DNA of 64,000 bases from Castor canadensis (GCF_047511655.1 NC_133389.1:39477295-39541294), one strand, 5' to 3'. Positions 45,201 through 60,200 are shown, counted from the stretch's first letter. Notes: generated by a model not told the origin, from the letters alone. Numbers and translations: made by a program.

Positions 45201-48200
45201 TGAATAGGATTTTCTTATGGCTGAATAATACATCTTTCCTCTTGCAGTTATACATGTGAATGAGCTAAGCCAAACTAATGTTAGGTACCATGTTCACATT
45301 TTAAGAATGTCATAGAGGATGAGGAACTACTAGAAATAGGAACTTTCCAAGGCTGGAGGAGTAGCTCAAGTGATGAGTGCTTGACTAGCAAGCGTGAGGC
45401 TCTGAGTTCAAACCCCAGTGCCACCAAAATAAATAAATAAATAGACAGATACATACATACATAAATAAAAGACACAGGAACTTTCCTACTTGAATCATAG
45501 AATATCTGTCCAACTAACATTGGTCAGAAGGAAATATCTACACTCTCAAGGTGATGAGAGTGTGTGTACACTGTGCGGATATGCAGATCCATTGTAACTC
45601 TACTATTCTAGCTGTGAGATTTTGGGGTGTTGTTACTGACTCTAAGATAGTGGTTCCCAAAACCTTTATCTGAAGAATACCATCATGCAAGGTGTTGATA
45701 TAGATGCTACTAAAAAAGAGGGGTTTTGTGATAAAATATGCCTGGAGAGATACTGGACTAAACAAATTTAAATAGGACTTCTCACAGCTTTCTAATATAT
45801 TGTGACTCTTGTAGGGATGGGGAATAATGGTATATGATATAAAAGACATAAAGCTGGGCTGGTGGCTGATGCCTGTAATCTTAGTTACTTGGTAGGCTAA
45901 TATAGGAAGGATCACAGTTCAAGGCCAGCCTAAGCAGAAAAGTTTATGAGACCACATCTCAACCAACAGCTGGGCATGGTGGTGCATGCTTGTCATTCCA
46001 GCTACACAGGAGGCTGAGATTAGAATTTCGATTTCAGGCCAGTCTAAGCCAAAGAGTTCATGAGACTCCATCTCAACAGAAAACAAACAAACAAACAAAC
46101 AAAAAAAACCAAAATGAGTATCCTGGCACACACTTGTCATCAAGCAATGATGGGAAGTTTAAAATAGTAGGACAATAGTTTAGGCTGGCCTGGGAATAAA
46201 GCAAAACCCTATCTCAAAAATAACCAGGAAAAAAGGGCTAGAGACTCAAGTAGTAGAGTGCCTATCTAGCAAGCATGTAGCCAAATTCAAACCCAATACC
46301 ACCAAAATAAACAATAAAATCAGCATTTCCCCAAACAATTTTTGTCATGAAGTCTAGCCCTTTTCCCCATGTCTTCCCTTTCTAATCAAGTATCTTGGGA
46401 TCATCAGGCATCAGTATTTAACTTTCTTATCAGTAAAAGAAGGATAAAAATCTTTCTTTTAGGTTTGTTGAGAGCTCTAAGAGAACGCAGAGGCATTAGC
46501 AGAGACTGACAAATAGTAGGCACACAATAACTGTTTTCTTTCCTCATTGGCATAGCCACCAACTCTTCAACTACACTTTTATAGTACCAACTTAGATGTA
46601 CATGTCTACTACTAATATTATTATTTATTACTTTTTACTTCAGGGGTTGAAAATACTTATGAATGCACTTTCTCCTGGGAAACCAAGCCAAAAGTTAGAG
46701 CTTCAGTTTCTTAGCTTCTGCTATAGTCTCCTCCAGACTGCTGGTACCTCCATTAGGATAGACAACATAAGAGTTGCTAAAGCATGTTTGGAATCTAGGA
46801 TTATGGAATCTAGATTTACTTATTTACTCTCAGCTACAAAGGAAATACCAGTTAGATCTGAGGAAGAACACGGTATTAGTGGTTGAGAGCACAGGCTCTC
46901 AAGACAGATCACCTATAGTCAACTGCTGTCTCTTTCATTTTGTGGCTGTTACATTAGGTATGTTGTTTAAACCTTTTATTTATGCCTCAATTGATTTATT
47001 TGTGAAATAGGGATAACAGCATCTATCTCACAACATTATACTCAGGATAACAAATGAATATTGGCAGCATTCAGATTGGTACTTAACATAAATTATATGC
47101 TAAGCAAATCAGAAGGGATTGGTTGGCCCAAAATACTGGCTAAACTAGTAAAGCTCTGGGTTGTCTACTTTTTATGGTTGTTTACAATATCCAACTCCTG
47201 TAGTAACTACAATTAGATGTCATCACAATGAAACACATTTATTTGGTTCCAAGTCCTATAGGAGGTATGGATACCAGATTTAATTGAAGAGTCTAAGTTA
47301 CTACTACCCTAGTTATGTTTATACTTCCAGTTTCCCTTTCTGCTCTAAAATCCTATCATTTCAGGTTTTACTGGGCCCTTGATGCACAACAAAAGATCTC
47401 TGGAAGGCTAAATTCTAGTCACTGGCAAAGGCAGGCTCGCATAGGTATAGTTATGACCAGAAGCATAACATCCCTGGTTGTACTATAATGGGTGCTATTA
47501 TGACCTTGCACAAGAAATCAGACTTTTTCTTTTGCGGTGTGTGTGTGTGTGGGGGGGGGCGCAGAACTGGAGTCTGAAATCAGGGCCTCATGCTTGCTAG
47601 GCAGGCATGAGCCACTCCTCCAGCCTGAAATCAGATTTTTAACCCTGATGATATGACATGGTATTAAGGGTCCACAGGCTAACTGAGAAGGCTACAGACT
47701 GTAAAGTCTGTGACTTAGTCAAGAAGCCAGTAGGCAAGAGGCAGTTAAGAGGTCAGTTTGCCTTGACAGCCATCTATCAAGGATCAGACAAGTGTCTTTA
47801 TAGCACAGATACTCTAGCCCAGTTAACAATGCCAAGGCATTGTCCAAAACGGGGTTGGTTGGAAGAAGAAAACTACACAACTTATTTCCTATTCTACAGC
47901 AAGTTACAGGAGTGACTGTTGTAAATCTTCCTGTGACACATGGCTCACCCTGGGTCTTTACTCCCTCGATGGAGCTATAGTAATGGAAACAGACTCACTA
48001 ATGAGAAACCAGTGAGAATCATGGGAGGGAGGGTCAAGAAACTCAACGTATCCCTCATTCATCTGAGGGTAAATTCCTTAAGTGACAACAAAGTTCAGAG
48101 GTAGGGAGCTAAACTAGCTTCAGTAGCTACTAAGGTTGAACTGAGGAAGGTGTGCGTGCCCTGTCACTAGAGAAAATAAAACCAGATTGAAAGTTTTTAA

Positions 48201-51200
48201 TTCAGCACCATCCGGTTCTCCTCCATGATCTACTTGTTCTCCCATATCCTACATTTATTTCTATTTTACATTTTTACCCTTGCCCCAAATTCCTACCAGC
48301 AACACTCTTTCTTCTCTCTGTCAATAATCTTATATTCACTCAAAGAAGCAAGTCATTAGAATAGTATATCTTCCACCTCTAAATCTACGTCTGACCTTCA
48401 TTGTCTGTATCGCCTCCATCTCCATCCTCTTCCAAAGAATGAACTCCCTTCATCCCCTTAATCAGTACCCTCCACTGTGCCCTGGATCTCATCTTCCACC
48501 TATTTAAACACATGACTCCTACAACCACCAACCCTCTTTCACAAGTAACATAAAATTTAGCATCTTAACCATTTTCAAGTATATAGTTCAGCAGTGTTAA
48601 GTATATTCACATTGCTGTGAAACATCTCCAAAAATTTTCCATTATGCAAACCTAAATTAACTCTATACTCATTAAATAAATCTTCCTTTCCATCTCCCCT
48701 TAGCCCCCAGTAGTCACTATTCTACTTTGTTTTGTCAATGGCTTATTCCATTTAAGCATGTCTTCGAGGTTTATCCATGTTCTAACAGGTCAGAATTTCC
48801 TTCCTTTTTAATGCTGAGTATTACCTTGTATATATGTATCACATTTTGTTAATTTATTTATCTTCTGATGGCCCATGTGGGTTGTTTTGACCTCTTAGCT
48901 ACTATCAATAGTGCTACAGTGAACATGGATATGTACTTATCTCTGAGATCCTACTTTCAATTCTTTGGAATATATAATACAAAAGGAGGTAGAACTGCTG
49001 CATCATATGGTAGCTGTATTATTTACTTATTTATTTTATTATTTACCGTTCTGCAGACTGGATCCAGTAACTTACATGTTAGGCAAAAATCTCTACTGCT
49101 GAGCCACATCCCAGGCCTGACGTTTAATTGTTTTAGGAACCTCCATATTGTTTTCCAGAGCAGTTGTACCATTCTATACTCCCACCAACGCTGCACAAGA
49201 GTTCCAGTTTTTCCACTACCTTGCCAACACTTGCTACTGCCTGTTTTTTTATGTTTTTTTTTTTAATATAAGTCATGAAGCTGGCCATTTCTTTTGTATG
49301 TTCAAATTTTTTCTTTTAAGTCACTCGCATTGGAGGTTTATCTTAATAAAAATAAACAAGTACCTCCCCATACACCCTTTCTCTAACCCCATATTCTCCT
49401 ATGGCTATCAATGATTTCTCTACTTTACAACAAAATTCCTTGCAAAAGACTGATATACTTTCCTGAGCTACACTTCTCCCATTCTCTCCTGAAGCCATCA
49501 GAGTCTGTAACTCTCTCCATGGGAATTCTCTTCACACTGTGAGACAGAAACTACTTATAGAACCTCCCTGGCCAAATGCAACAACCATTTCTCAATGCTC
49601 GTATCATTTGTCTTTTTTTAATTTTATTTTTATTTTATTCATATGTGCATACAATGTTTGGATCATTTCTCCCCACTTCTCACACGCCCCACCCTCCCTT
49701 ACCCCCCCTTACCCCTTGCTACCCGGCAAAAACTATTTTGCCATTATCTCTAATTTTGTTGAAGAGAGAGTATAAGCAATAGTAGGAAGGAACAAGGGTT
49801 TTTGCTAGTTGAGATAAGGATAGCTATACAGGGCATTGACTCACATTGATTTCCTGTGCGTGAGTGTTACCTTCTAGGTTAATTCTTTTTGATCTCATCT
49901 TTTCTCTAGTTCCTGGTCCCCTTCTCCTATTGGCCTCAGTTGCTTTAAAGTATCTGCTTTAGTTTCTCTGCGTTAAGGGCAACAACTGCTAACTAATTTT
50001 TTAGGTGTCTTACCTATCTATCCTCGTATCTCCCTTGTGTGCACTCGCTTTATCATGTGATCAAAGTCCAATCCCCTTGTTGTGTTTGCCCTTGATCTAA
50101 TGTCCACATATGAGGGAGAACATACGATTTTTGGTCTTTTGGGCCAGGCTAACCTCACTCAGAATGATGTTCTCCAATTCTATTCATTTACCAGCGAATG
50201 ATAACATTTCGTTCTTCTTCATGGCTGCATAAAATTCCACTGTGTATAGATACCACATTTTCTTAATCCATTCGTCAGTGGTGGGGCATCTTGGCTGTTT
50301 CCATAACTTGGCTACTGTGAATAGTGCCGCAATAAACATGGGTGTGCAGGTGCCTCTGGAGTAACCTGTGTCACAGTCTTTTGGGTATATCCCCAAGAGT
50401 GGTATTGCTGGATCATATGGTAGATCAATGTCTAGCTTTTTAAGTAGCCTCCAAATTTTTTTCCAGAGTGGCTGTACTAGTTTACATTCCCACCAACAGT
50501 GTAAGAGGGTTCCTTTTTCCCCCGCATCCTCGCCAACACCTGTTGGTGGTGGTGTTGCTGATGATGGCTATTCTAACAGGGGTGAGGTGGAATCTTAGTG
50601 TGGTTTTAATTTGCATTTCCTTTATTGCTAGAGATGGTGAGCATTTTTTCATGTGTTTTTTGGCCATTTGAATTTCTTCTTTTGAGAAAGTTCTGCTTAG
50701 TTCACTTGCCCATTTCTTTATTGGTTCATTAGTTTTGGGAGAATTTAGGTTTTTAAGTTCCCTATATATTCTGGTTATCAGTCCTTTGTCTGATGTATAG
50801 CTGGCAAATATTTTCTCCCACTCTGTGAGTGTTCTCTTCAGTTTAGAGACCATTTCTTTTGATGAACAGAAGCTTTTTAGCTTTATGAAGTCCTATTTAT
50901 CTATGCTATCTCTTAGTTGCTGTGCTGCTGAGGTTTCATTGAGAAAGTTCTTACCTATACTTACTAACTCCAGAGTATTTCCTACTCTTTCCTGTATCAA
51001 CTTTAGAGTTTGTGGTCTGATATTAAGATCCTTGATCCATTTTGAGTTAATATTGGTATAGGGTGATAAACATGGATCTAGTTTCAGTTTTTTGCAGACT
51101 GTTAACCAGTTTTCCCAGCAGTTTTTGTTGAAGAGGCTGCTTTTTCTCCATCGTATATTTTTAGCTCCTTTGTCAAAGACAAGTTGGTTATAGTTTTGTG

Positions 51201-54200
51201 GCTTCATATCTGGGGTCCTCTATTCTGTTCCACTGGTCTTCATGTCTGTTTATGTGCCAGTACCATGCTGTTTTTATTGCTACTGCTTTGTAATATAGTT
51301 TGAAGTCAGGTATTGTGATACCTCCAGCATTGTTCTTTTGACTGAGTATTGCCTTGGCTATTCGTGGCTTCCTGTGTTTCCATATAAATTTCACGGTAGA
51401 TTTTTCAATCTCTTTAATGAATGTCACTGGAATTTTGATGGAAATTGCATTAAACATGTAGATTACTTTTGGGAGTATCGACATTTTTACTATGTTGATT
51501 CTACCAATCCATGAGCATGGGAGATCTCTCCACTTTCTATAGTCTTCCTCAATCTCTTTCTTCAGAAGTGTATAGTTTTCCTTGTAGAGGTCTTTCACAT
51601 CTTTTGTTAGGTTTACACCTAGGTATTTGATTTTTTTTGAGACTATCGTAAATGGAATTGTTTTCATACATTCTTTTTCCGTTTGCTCATTGTTAGTGTA
51701 TAGAAATGCTAATGACTTTTCTATGTTGATTTTATATCCTGCTACCTTGCTATAGCTATTGATGATGTCTAGAAGCTTCTGAGTAGAATTTTTGGGTCTT
51801 TAAGGTATAGGATCATGTCATCTGCAAATAGGGATATTTTGACAGTTTCTTTACCTATTTGTATTCCTTTTATTCCCTCTTCTTGCCTAATTGCTCTGGC
51901 TAGGAATTCCAGTACTATGTTGAATAGGAATGGAGATAGTGGGCATCCTTGTCTGGTTCCTGACTTCAGAGGGAATGGTTTCAGCTTTTCTCCGTTAAGT
52001 ATAATGCTGGCTGTAGGAAAACCATTAAATTTAGATCTTTACTGCCAACCTCTTCCCCAAACTGGAGATGTTTAAATAAGCCACTTGGATCCCAACTTTA
52101 ATGTGACCCAAACACCCCTAGTGAATCCTTTCAGAACCTGCTCTTCCTACAGGCCTTCCTATATCCATAATGGCAATCATGCAGTACCAGTGTTAGGCTA
52201 AAACCTTGATTACAATCTTTCACTACTCTCTTCCTTTCACCAATATACCAGTTCTACTCCTGTTCCTGTACAGTTCTGCTCCATACAATAGACAATCTAA
52301 TCCTTTTTCAAATGGAAGTTTGTTCATCTCTCTGGTTTCCCATTTTACTCAGAATAAAATCCAAAACTCTTATTCTGGTCTGTGAGCTCTGATTCGACTT
52401 CTATTATATTTTTTACCTTATCTTTACTACCCTCCTACTTTTTCATTCTATTCTAGACAACTAGCCTCCCTGCTGCTTCTTAAACATGTCAAATACACTC
52501 TCATCTTAGGAAGCTTTGTACTTAATACTTTCCTGTGCCCAGAATACTCTTTCCCCAGAAATTTACAAGTCTTGCTCATTCACTTCCTTCAGACCTCAGT
52601 TCAGAAATTACCTTAGGAGATGTCTTTTTCAACTGTCCTCCATAAAACAATACCATTGCCCATGTTCACAAGTCATTATTCAGTATACCTTCTGGGTTTT
52701 ATTTTGCAGTATTGGGACTTGAATTCAGGGCCTGATACTTACTAGACAGGAACCCTATCATTTGAGTCACTCTGTCAGCTTTGTTTTTGTGTTGGGGAAT
52801 TTTGAGATAGGATCTTCCAAACTAATTGCTCAGACTGGCCTTGAACTGGGATTCTCCTAATCTCTGCTTCCTGAGTAGCTAGGATTACAGGCATGAGCAA
52901 CCAGTGCCCAGCTTATCCCTTCTGCTCTTGGTACTACCAGACATAGTGTATATTTTTCATAATAGTTTATAAGATGAACAAGAGCAGGATTTTTATTCAC
53001 TGTTGTATTCCTAGTACTTAAATGGTACCTATCATATTGTAGGTACTCAAATATTTGTTGAATGAATGAAAAAACTGAAGAAGTTTTTTCTAGAGCTGGA
53101 GGTTACTTTTCCCGAGTGTCAGGAAGACTGAATGATATACACCTAGTTTTGGCCCTGTCCACATATATTATCACGTGTAATTATGACTTACAAAAGGACA
53201 TTTGTCCTACCCATTTGTCACAAAAAAAGACTGGAATTTTTCCCTCTACTTGGCCTCATATTTTTTCTATAAAAACCAGTTTTATAACTGAAAGACATGC
53301 AATGAATTGCAGAGGGCCCAGCTGTTAAGGAAACACACTGCTACAGTGAAAGAACAATGGAAAGAAGGCAAGAATACACAGTATATACCTATCTCTAGGT
53401 ACATCATCGCAATAGAAATGGAATTTTTCTATTGGAAAAGTGGGAGAAAGCATATGAGGTAAGGAGGAGGAAGGAAGCAAAAGAAGTTTGACTTTTATCA
53501 ACTAGAGAAAATGCCTCAATAAATGCTCCAAGTGATCAATGACAAGCTAGAACAGGATATGGGATAAGGAAGGCTGCCAAGATTCAGTGATCACTCCTAA
53601 CTGCATATCTCAGGGGTCAGCAGGTATTTTGTAAAGGGACCAGAGTATTTTAGGCTTGGGGACCAATACGGTTTCTGTGCCAACTACTCAACTCTACTGC
53701 TTTAGTGCAAAAGTAGCTAAAGGCAGTGAGTACATACATGGGCATGGTTATGTTTCAATAAAAGTTTATTTATATAAAAATGGGCAGCAAGTTGGATTTA
53801 GCCTGTAGGCTGCAGTGTACTACTGATTCCTGGAAGAACAGAACTTCTTTTTTCTTTCTCTAGAGCCTTTCTGTAAGTTAAGTGATTATGAATTCAAAAC
53901 AAGGATGGCTAAATTTTCATACAAAGGGCCTATGTACACATAAGATCCTTTAACTGTTAAGACTGCCTCTGAAAAAAATCCAAGCAAGGGAGTTTAAGAA
54001 GGGGTGGGAGAAGAAATAATGACTGTATGAGGACAAGGTAGAACTCTTGTGTTCTCTGGGCAGAAAGGCATGGGACACAGAAAAGGTAAGTATCTATTAG
54101 AAAGGTGGACAATGAAAGAAAGAGTTAACAAAAAGATCAAAGACATCTTATAGTAAATTCTACAAACATAACTATAAGGCTATTCAGAAGAGAATCTTCA

Positions 54201-57200
54201 TGTTCCCTTAAAAAAGACAGTGGTTTTCAGACTTTTTAAATCACAACTTATAGAAAGAAATATATCTTACATCATGACTCAGTAAAGCAAAAAATTCTTT
54301 TACTATATGCAATGCACTTTCATATACTTTTTCTAGACTGCTGAAAAACAGTAATCATAAGCTGCTTAACTGACATATAACTCACTACTACGGTGTTGAA
54401 AGTCACTGCCTTGAGCTAGCATAAAGAGGAATCTTGGGGAACTAAAGGATTATTAAAAAAGGAAACCTTGAATCTTATGGTCCAATATCTTAGAGTATTG
54501 TACTCTAATAAAGAAAAGGTAGGACATAGTAGTCCAACACTTCTGCTTCAAAAACTAGGAGAGAAAAGTCAGTAAAACTGCAAACCAGTAAAATTCTAAC
54601 TTTAAGGTAGACTGTAATAATTCAGGAATGCATACTAAAATTTCTAGAGCAATCATGAAAACAAAAATACAAGAATGGTAACTAAAAAGGAAAAATAAAT
54701 GAAAGAACAGTAACTAAGAAGTCAACAGAAGAGAATTCGATAAAAAGACAAAGGCTTCTTTCTTGGTAATGAAGGAATAGAAATTTGCTAAGGCTACAGG
54801 AGAAGATAGCAGTCTTCCATCAAGGAGAAGAACTCAGGCTTCTGAGAGAACTCTGACCTAGTGACTGAACACTGTGAATTAAAAAAAAAAAAAAAAAAAA
54901 AAAAAGACCTCCAGGTTAAAAGAAGACTAAAGTTGGATTCTTAAACACAGAGCAGAGGTCTGGCTGGGAGATAGAATGGATGGCTATTGACATTCTAGAA
55001 ACAGTGAACAAGAAATAGTTCCTTTTGACTATCTGGCAGTTATAACAAAAGGTAAAAATGTGTCAATACCAGATCCCATAGAAGGAGCACTCACTGGGAT
55101 TAAAAAGGCTCCTGCAAGGTACAACTAATTTGCTAATTTATCTTAACTGATTATAAGCCTTATTAGGCACATTATTTCAGGTTTCAAAAAAATTTCTGCT
55201 GAGTTCTAAGAGAAATAACTAAAGGCATAAGCAGAAACAAACATATTTCTCAATGTTCTTTCCAACTTCCCTGTCCTGAGAGATTTAAAACTCCCAAAAA
55301 AAACAGACATGTGCCATAAATACAATTCATTTCGAATAGTCTTTCTGATTTCCCAGTCAGTTCTTTGTAATTTATCTTCACTTTGATACTTCTCAAACTC
55401 TGATTTGGACTAACACTAGGAAATCAGCTTTAGAAGCACATGCTCTCAAGTGGCTTGAGACACAGGCCTACCAAAGACACTGCTATATTCTAACCAGAGT
55501 CCAGAATCTTGGACAAGAGTCCAAAGATTAGGGGCATAGCATTCTTTTCTTTTTGTGTGTGTGTGGAGAAAAATATTTTTATTTCTCATGGGAGGAAAAA
55601 AGTAGTTGGATCGTATTACCATATAAATTCTATCTAACAGTTTTAGGAAATGCCAGATTTTTTCCAAAGTAGGTGCCCAATTTTTTTTTTCCACAAGCAG
55701 TATAAGTTTTTGAACTTATCCATGTCCTCAATCATGTAGCATTCTTTTTAAATAAAATATAACATGATAAAAACTTAAGATCTGAGTGTATGAAGCAGAC
55801 TATATCAGATAAGAAGTAGTTTCTCATACTTGAGGTTATATAATTTTGATATGAAGATACTTTAAGTACCCTTAGAAGTTGGAAGTTTAACCTCTAATTT
55901 TTAAATGAAAGAAAGAACACAATAACCACACAGAATATATACATATATGTTTTTACCTCTCCCAAGGAGAAATAGTGACGTGGAATTTGAGAATCAGGGT
56001 AGATATTCTCTAGGTACCAAGAGAAAGGTTTGCATTGTAGTTTGTGTCTTAGACCAAGTCTTGATGATATATCTCCATAATCTACCTTGGTTACACCTGT
56101 TCAAAGAAATAATTGACTCTGAATTATTAAGAGTTCTATCAGGTAATACATAGACTCAATTTATGTATTGAGTCTAGCAGCTGAATGAGAAAAGTAATAT
56201 CATTTGGGTAAGTGATGTGTGACTATATAAGTGACATACCATGAATCTACCTCCAAAGTATAAAACAAGGAAAAGGCTTTAAAATGTATTTTAATTTTTC
56301 AAAGGAAAATGAAATTCATGTAAAAATGAAACACATACTAATAACAGTATACACAAATATAAGCTATATGGAATCAGGAAACTTTAATATATGTTAAGGC
56401 AAAAACAAAAAATCAGGATCAATTTTATTTAAATTATAAACAGTGCCATTGTTTCCAATCAGCTTTCTCTTACATGTGTACACTGCTACTTGACAGTCTT
56501 GTAGTAACTGAAAAATGATGACAAAAAAGTAACAATGTCAGGCAGATATATGCCTGGTAAAACAACAGCCTCCACAAAACCCTAAATAATAGAGAAAAGT
56601 TCCTGGAGAAGTTCCTTGAGGTGTTTTAGGGCTCTGTACTGGTCTTGTGATGCTAGATAGTTTGATGAAAGCCTTGTATGATGGCATCAAGGGCCTGCTC
56701 ACGGAGAATGCTCAGGACACACTGTTTTAAAACCATGCTAACAGAGTGGGGTTTTAATGTTGGATAAAAAAAGCCAAAAATCCAGAAAAAATCATACAAG
56801 CTAGGAAAATGAGAATCAACTATATGAAACCTCACAAGAATAAACATCAAATGCTTTAAAAAAAAAAGAAAAAAAGGGCCAGGCGCCATTAGCTCACACC
56901 TATAATCCTAGCTACTCAGGAGGATCTTGGTTCGAAGCCAGCCCAGGCAAATAGTTCACAAGACCTTATCTCAAAAAACCCTTTACAAAAAAGGGATGGT
57001 GGAGTAGCTAAAGGTGCAGACTCTGAGATAAACATCAGTAATACCAGGGCTGGCAAAACTGACCAGGATAATTTAGTATTACTAGTAATAATATGTTATC
57101 AGGCATTCTGTCAAGTGCTTTTCTCTAGTGTGGTTTCATTACTCCTTTCGGTAGTCTCTAAAAACTTTGCTTCCACCTTCCTAACTCTCCTTGGAAAGCA

Positions 57201-60200
57201 TTAGGATCAGGGACAAGGAAGGTACAGTCTTGTATTTCTAATGCAAAATAAACCAACCTGGAGAAATTATGTAGAAGAAATTCTTGAATTCATCCATCCA
57301 CACTTCTGCAAGCCGTCTATTGTTTTTATTGATAATCTGCCCTGTCCCTCCTGGAAACGTGTAAGGCGTAGCTTTCCGAAACACATGTCCAACGTGTGAG
57401 CAGGTAACAATTTCCAAAGTCCCTCCACACTGCCAAATCTGAAAACAACAGCAAGACATTGCTCAGTAACCAGGAAAAACTTATCTTAGTTTTCTCCTGG
57501 CATTTTTCTTTTTGATTCAATAGGAGCATGTTTGGCTCTTACTCAAACTTAAATGGAAAATTTATTGTGAACTGGCATCTCTACTCCATCAACAAAACTA
57601 TCTGAAAACAAAGGCAAAGAAGACCATGTTGGACACTGGTAGTTTTTAAAAAACTGTGTTGGTATCTACTGAGTTCCATATTTAAAATTTTACAGGGTCA
57701 AGGGCATCTAGAGGAGTTCCTACTATTTGATTATAAAGCCAATACATCAGGGATAAGTGTTTCTCTAATTTTTTGGCTTTGATTAAACCAAAACTGAAAG
57801 ATTAAAATACAGAAAAGACAGGTTAAAGGCTAAATACAGAAAAAAAAAGTGACATGTAGAGCAGAATTTTTCTAAATGCAGGCCATGATTCAGAATGGCA
57901 TCATTACACTCAAACTGGTGAACTGCAACTAGCTCTTATTAACAAGGACACATTAATTCATGAAATGCTCAAATTCTTTGTTTTGCATGTATAATATATT
58001 TATTAATGGAGCTTTACAAAAAGCAAAAAACTGATCATGGAGTATCCAGACAGATTCTTTTCTGCTCACCCTCTCCAAACCTGTGCTACCACTTGTATAT
58101 TGGGAACCAAAGCCAGATCCATTATGAGTTCTTCAGTGATAGTGATAGCATGTTCTGTTCTATTTGTTAGAGCAATAAAAACAAAAACGGAGCAAAAGAA
58201 AGATCAAGTATAGACTATAATTCAACATAAACCTTTTCCTCCTTTCGAATTGTATTTTTCTCATGTAATTCAAAATCTCAAAACTATTTACAAGTAAAAG
58301 TTACATTTTAAAAAGTTTTGATTGTAAAATATTTAGTGTGCCTGCCTTTCAAGTTTTTCCAGAATCATGAAGTGTTAGGCTGGATAGACTCTCCAAGATA
58401 ACCTCTCTCTTTTCACAAGAGGACAGAGCAACTCACCGACAATATGTGAGTTCCCTCTGGTTCAATTTTAGTACATTTTAGTGTGGCTTCCACTATAACA
58501 AGCTATGTGGCAGAGTTGATTATTTAAGAATCTACCATGTCATCTAAATATACTGATTTTAGTGAACATGAGTTGGAAAGGTTGACCAATTGGGTTAAAT
58601 TAGACATCTCAGAACTGCTGTGCCTTTTCTTTTCATAAAGCTGATAAAGTTTTATATAAGAGAACAATTTTCACATCAGACAAAAAGCCTATCACACAAT
58701 GTAAAACTGTGCTTTTGACAGTAAAAGTTAGCATATATAAATGACATTTTATTTTTCTATAGTTTGAATCACTTCCTAGAAAATTATAGGAAATAAAAAC
58801 TAGAGACTCATATAAGTTTTACAGCTAGACTATTAAGATAACTAGATTATTTGCTAAAATATTTTATAATGAACACTTAATAGTATCATCAAACTTTTTA
58901 ATAGGTCCAAGGCTGGGGAGTCAGATTAAACTCACATTAAATTTGTTATTTTTTATTTAGAGATAACATGAATAATCCAAGTATAACTATATTTGAGGTT
59001 AAGTAAAAGATGTTTTTCAAAGGGAACTTACCCTAAAGGAAATTTCTAGGTTTTCTCCTCCCCAAATATCCATTCCAGCATCGTATGTTCCAATTTCCTG
59101 AAAGTAATCTCTGTCTATTGAAAAAAGGCCTCCTGCCATTGTAGGTGTTCTGAAATTCAATCATAATACTATACCATTAATTTTAATGATTTAAAAATTT
59201 ATAATCAGTTTTTGTTTTTACAAGTACTATAGTTTTATGAGCCAAAACAAGTCTTTCCTCCTTTAAAAAAACAAAAAAAAGCACTGTAGTTTGATAACTG
59301 TTTTTAATTATAGACTACTGTTTACTATCACACTCTTCAGAAACTTTCATAGACCCCAAGGGCTTTCTGTGTCACCAAGGACCCACACCCTAGTCATGCT
59401 GTCTGCTAGACCCATTGTTTACACATTGCTCTCTGTCAAAGTCCTTAGGATGCTTCCTAGTTTTAGCATCTTTCTTGGCCCTTGGTCCTGACTTTCAACC
59501 CCAGGTTCCTTAAATTGAAGCTATTTCTGCATCTGATTATGTACTCATTCCACAGTCTCTAGCAATTATAAAGGAAGTTGACTATTTTAGCAAACTACAG
59601 TCAGGTTAGGCTTAACACGCCAGATTCTAAAGGTGGCAAATTCTGCAAAAACATGAGATTTTAGGACGAAAACATGAGGAGAGGAAATACAGAATAAAAT
59701 CAATATACTCCTGCAAAAGAGGAGCCCAATTCCTTAATATACAGATATGAATGCAAGATATAAGGTGAAGGTGGGAAATAATAAAGAGGGCAGATTTAAA
59801 TAAATGAGCATCAGCTAACCATTTCATTTCTATGAAGAATGAATATGGAGGAAAAAAATGGACTCCAGCTGGGAAAAAAACAATAAAATTCTAGGATCCA
59901 AGGTTATTCTGAAGAATCATATTTTAAGATGATTGGTCACCTCTGTAATCCTAAAATCTATTCATTCTATGTCCTATTTAGGGTCGCAGTATTTGCCTTT
60001 CTGGTGAAAATAGTGGTTTCCGAAAAAGATTTGGACTATTCTGATTTTAGAAGAGAAAGAATGAGAAAAGGTTAAACTTTTAGAAGTCAAAGGAAACAGA
60101 CCAATGCCCAGAGGTATCATCCTGTACTGGGGTTTCCTGAGCTGCTGAATCTTGTGTAAGTGCATGTACATTTCTTCCCCATTAGAGAAGACCCATAGCT

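Larger units (their letters stand above)
40719..55956 (-). other. GALNT1 intron (15238 bp)
   Basis: The largest intron in the window, donor gtaaaaacatat and acceptor attgtcttatag. It carries SINEs, MIR relics, two LINE-1s, an L2 and two DNA-transposon relics, listed separately. The stretches 41700-42650, 42730-43620, 44900-45110, 47630-48540, 52020-52330, 53080-53600 and 54410-55956 hold nothing I recognise beyond simple A/T runs (poly(A) at 54879-54905). Confidence 0.9.

Noticed and set aside
50184-51667. Possibly active LINE-1 ORF2
   Set aside because: The frame is broken into at least four parts and the 5' end is missing, so it cannot be intact.
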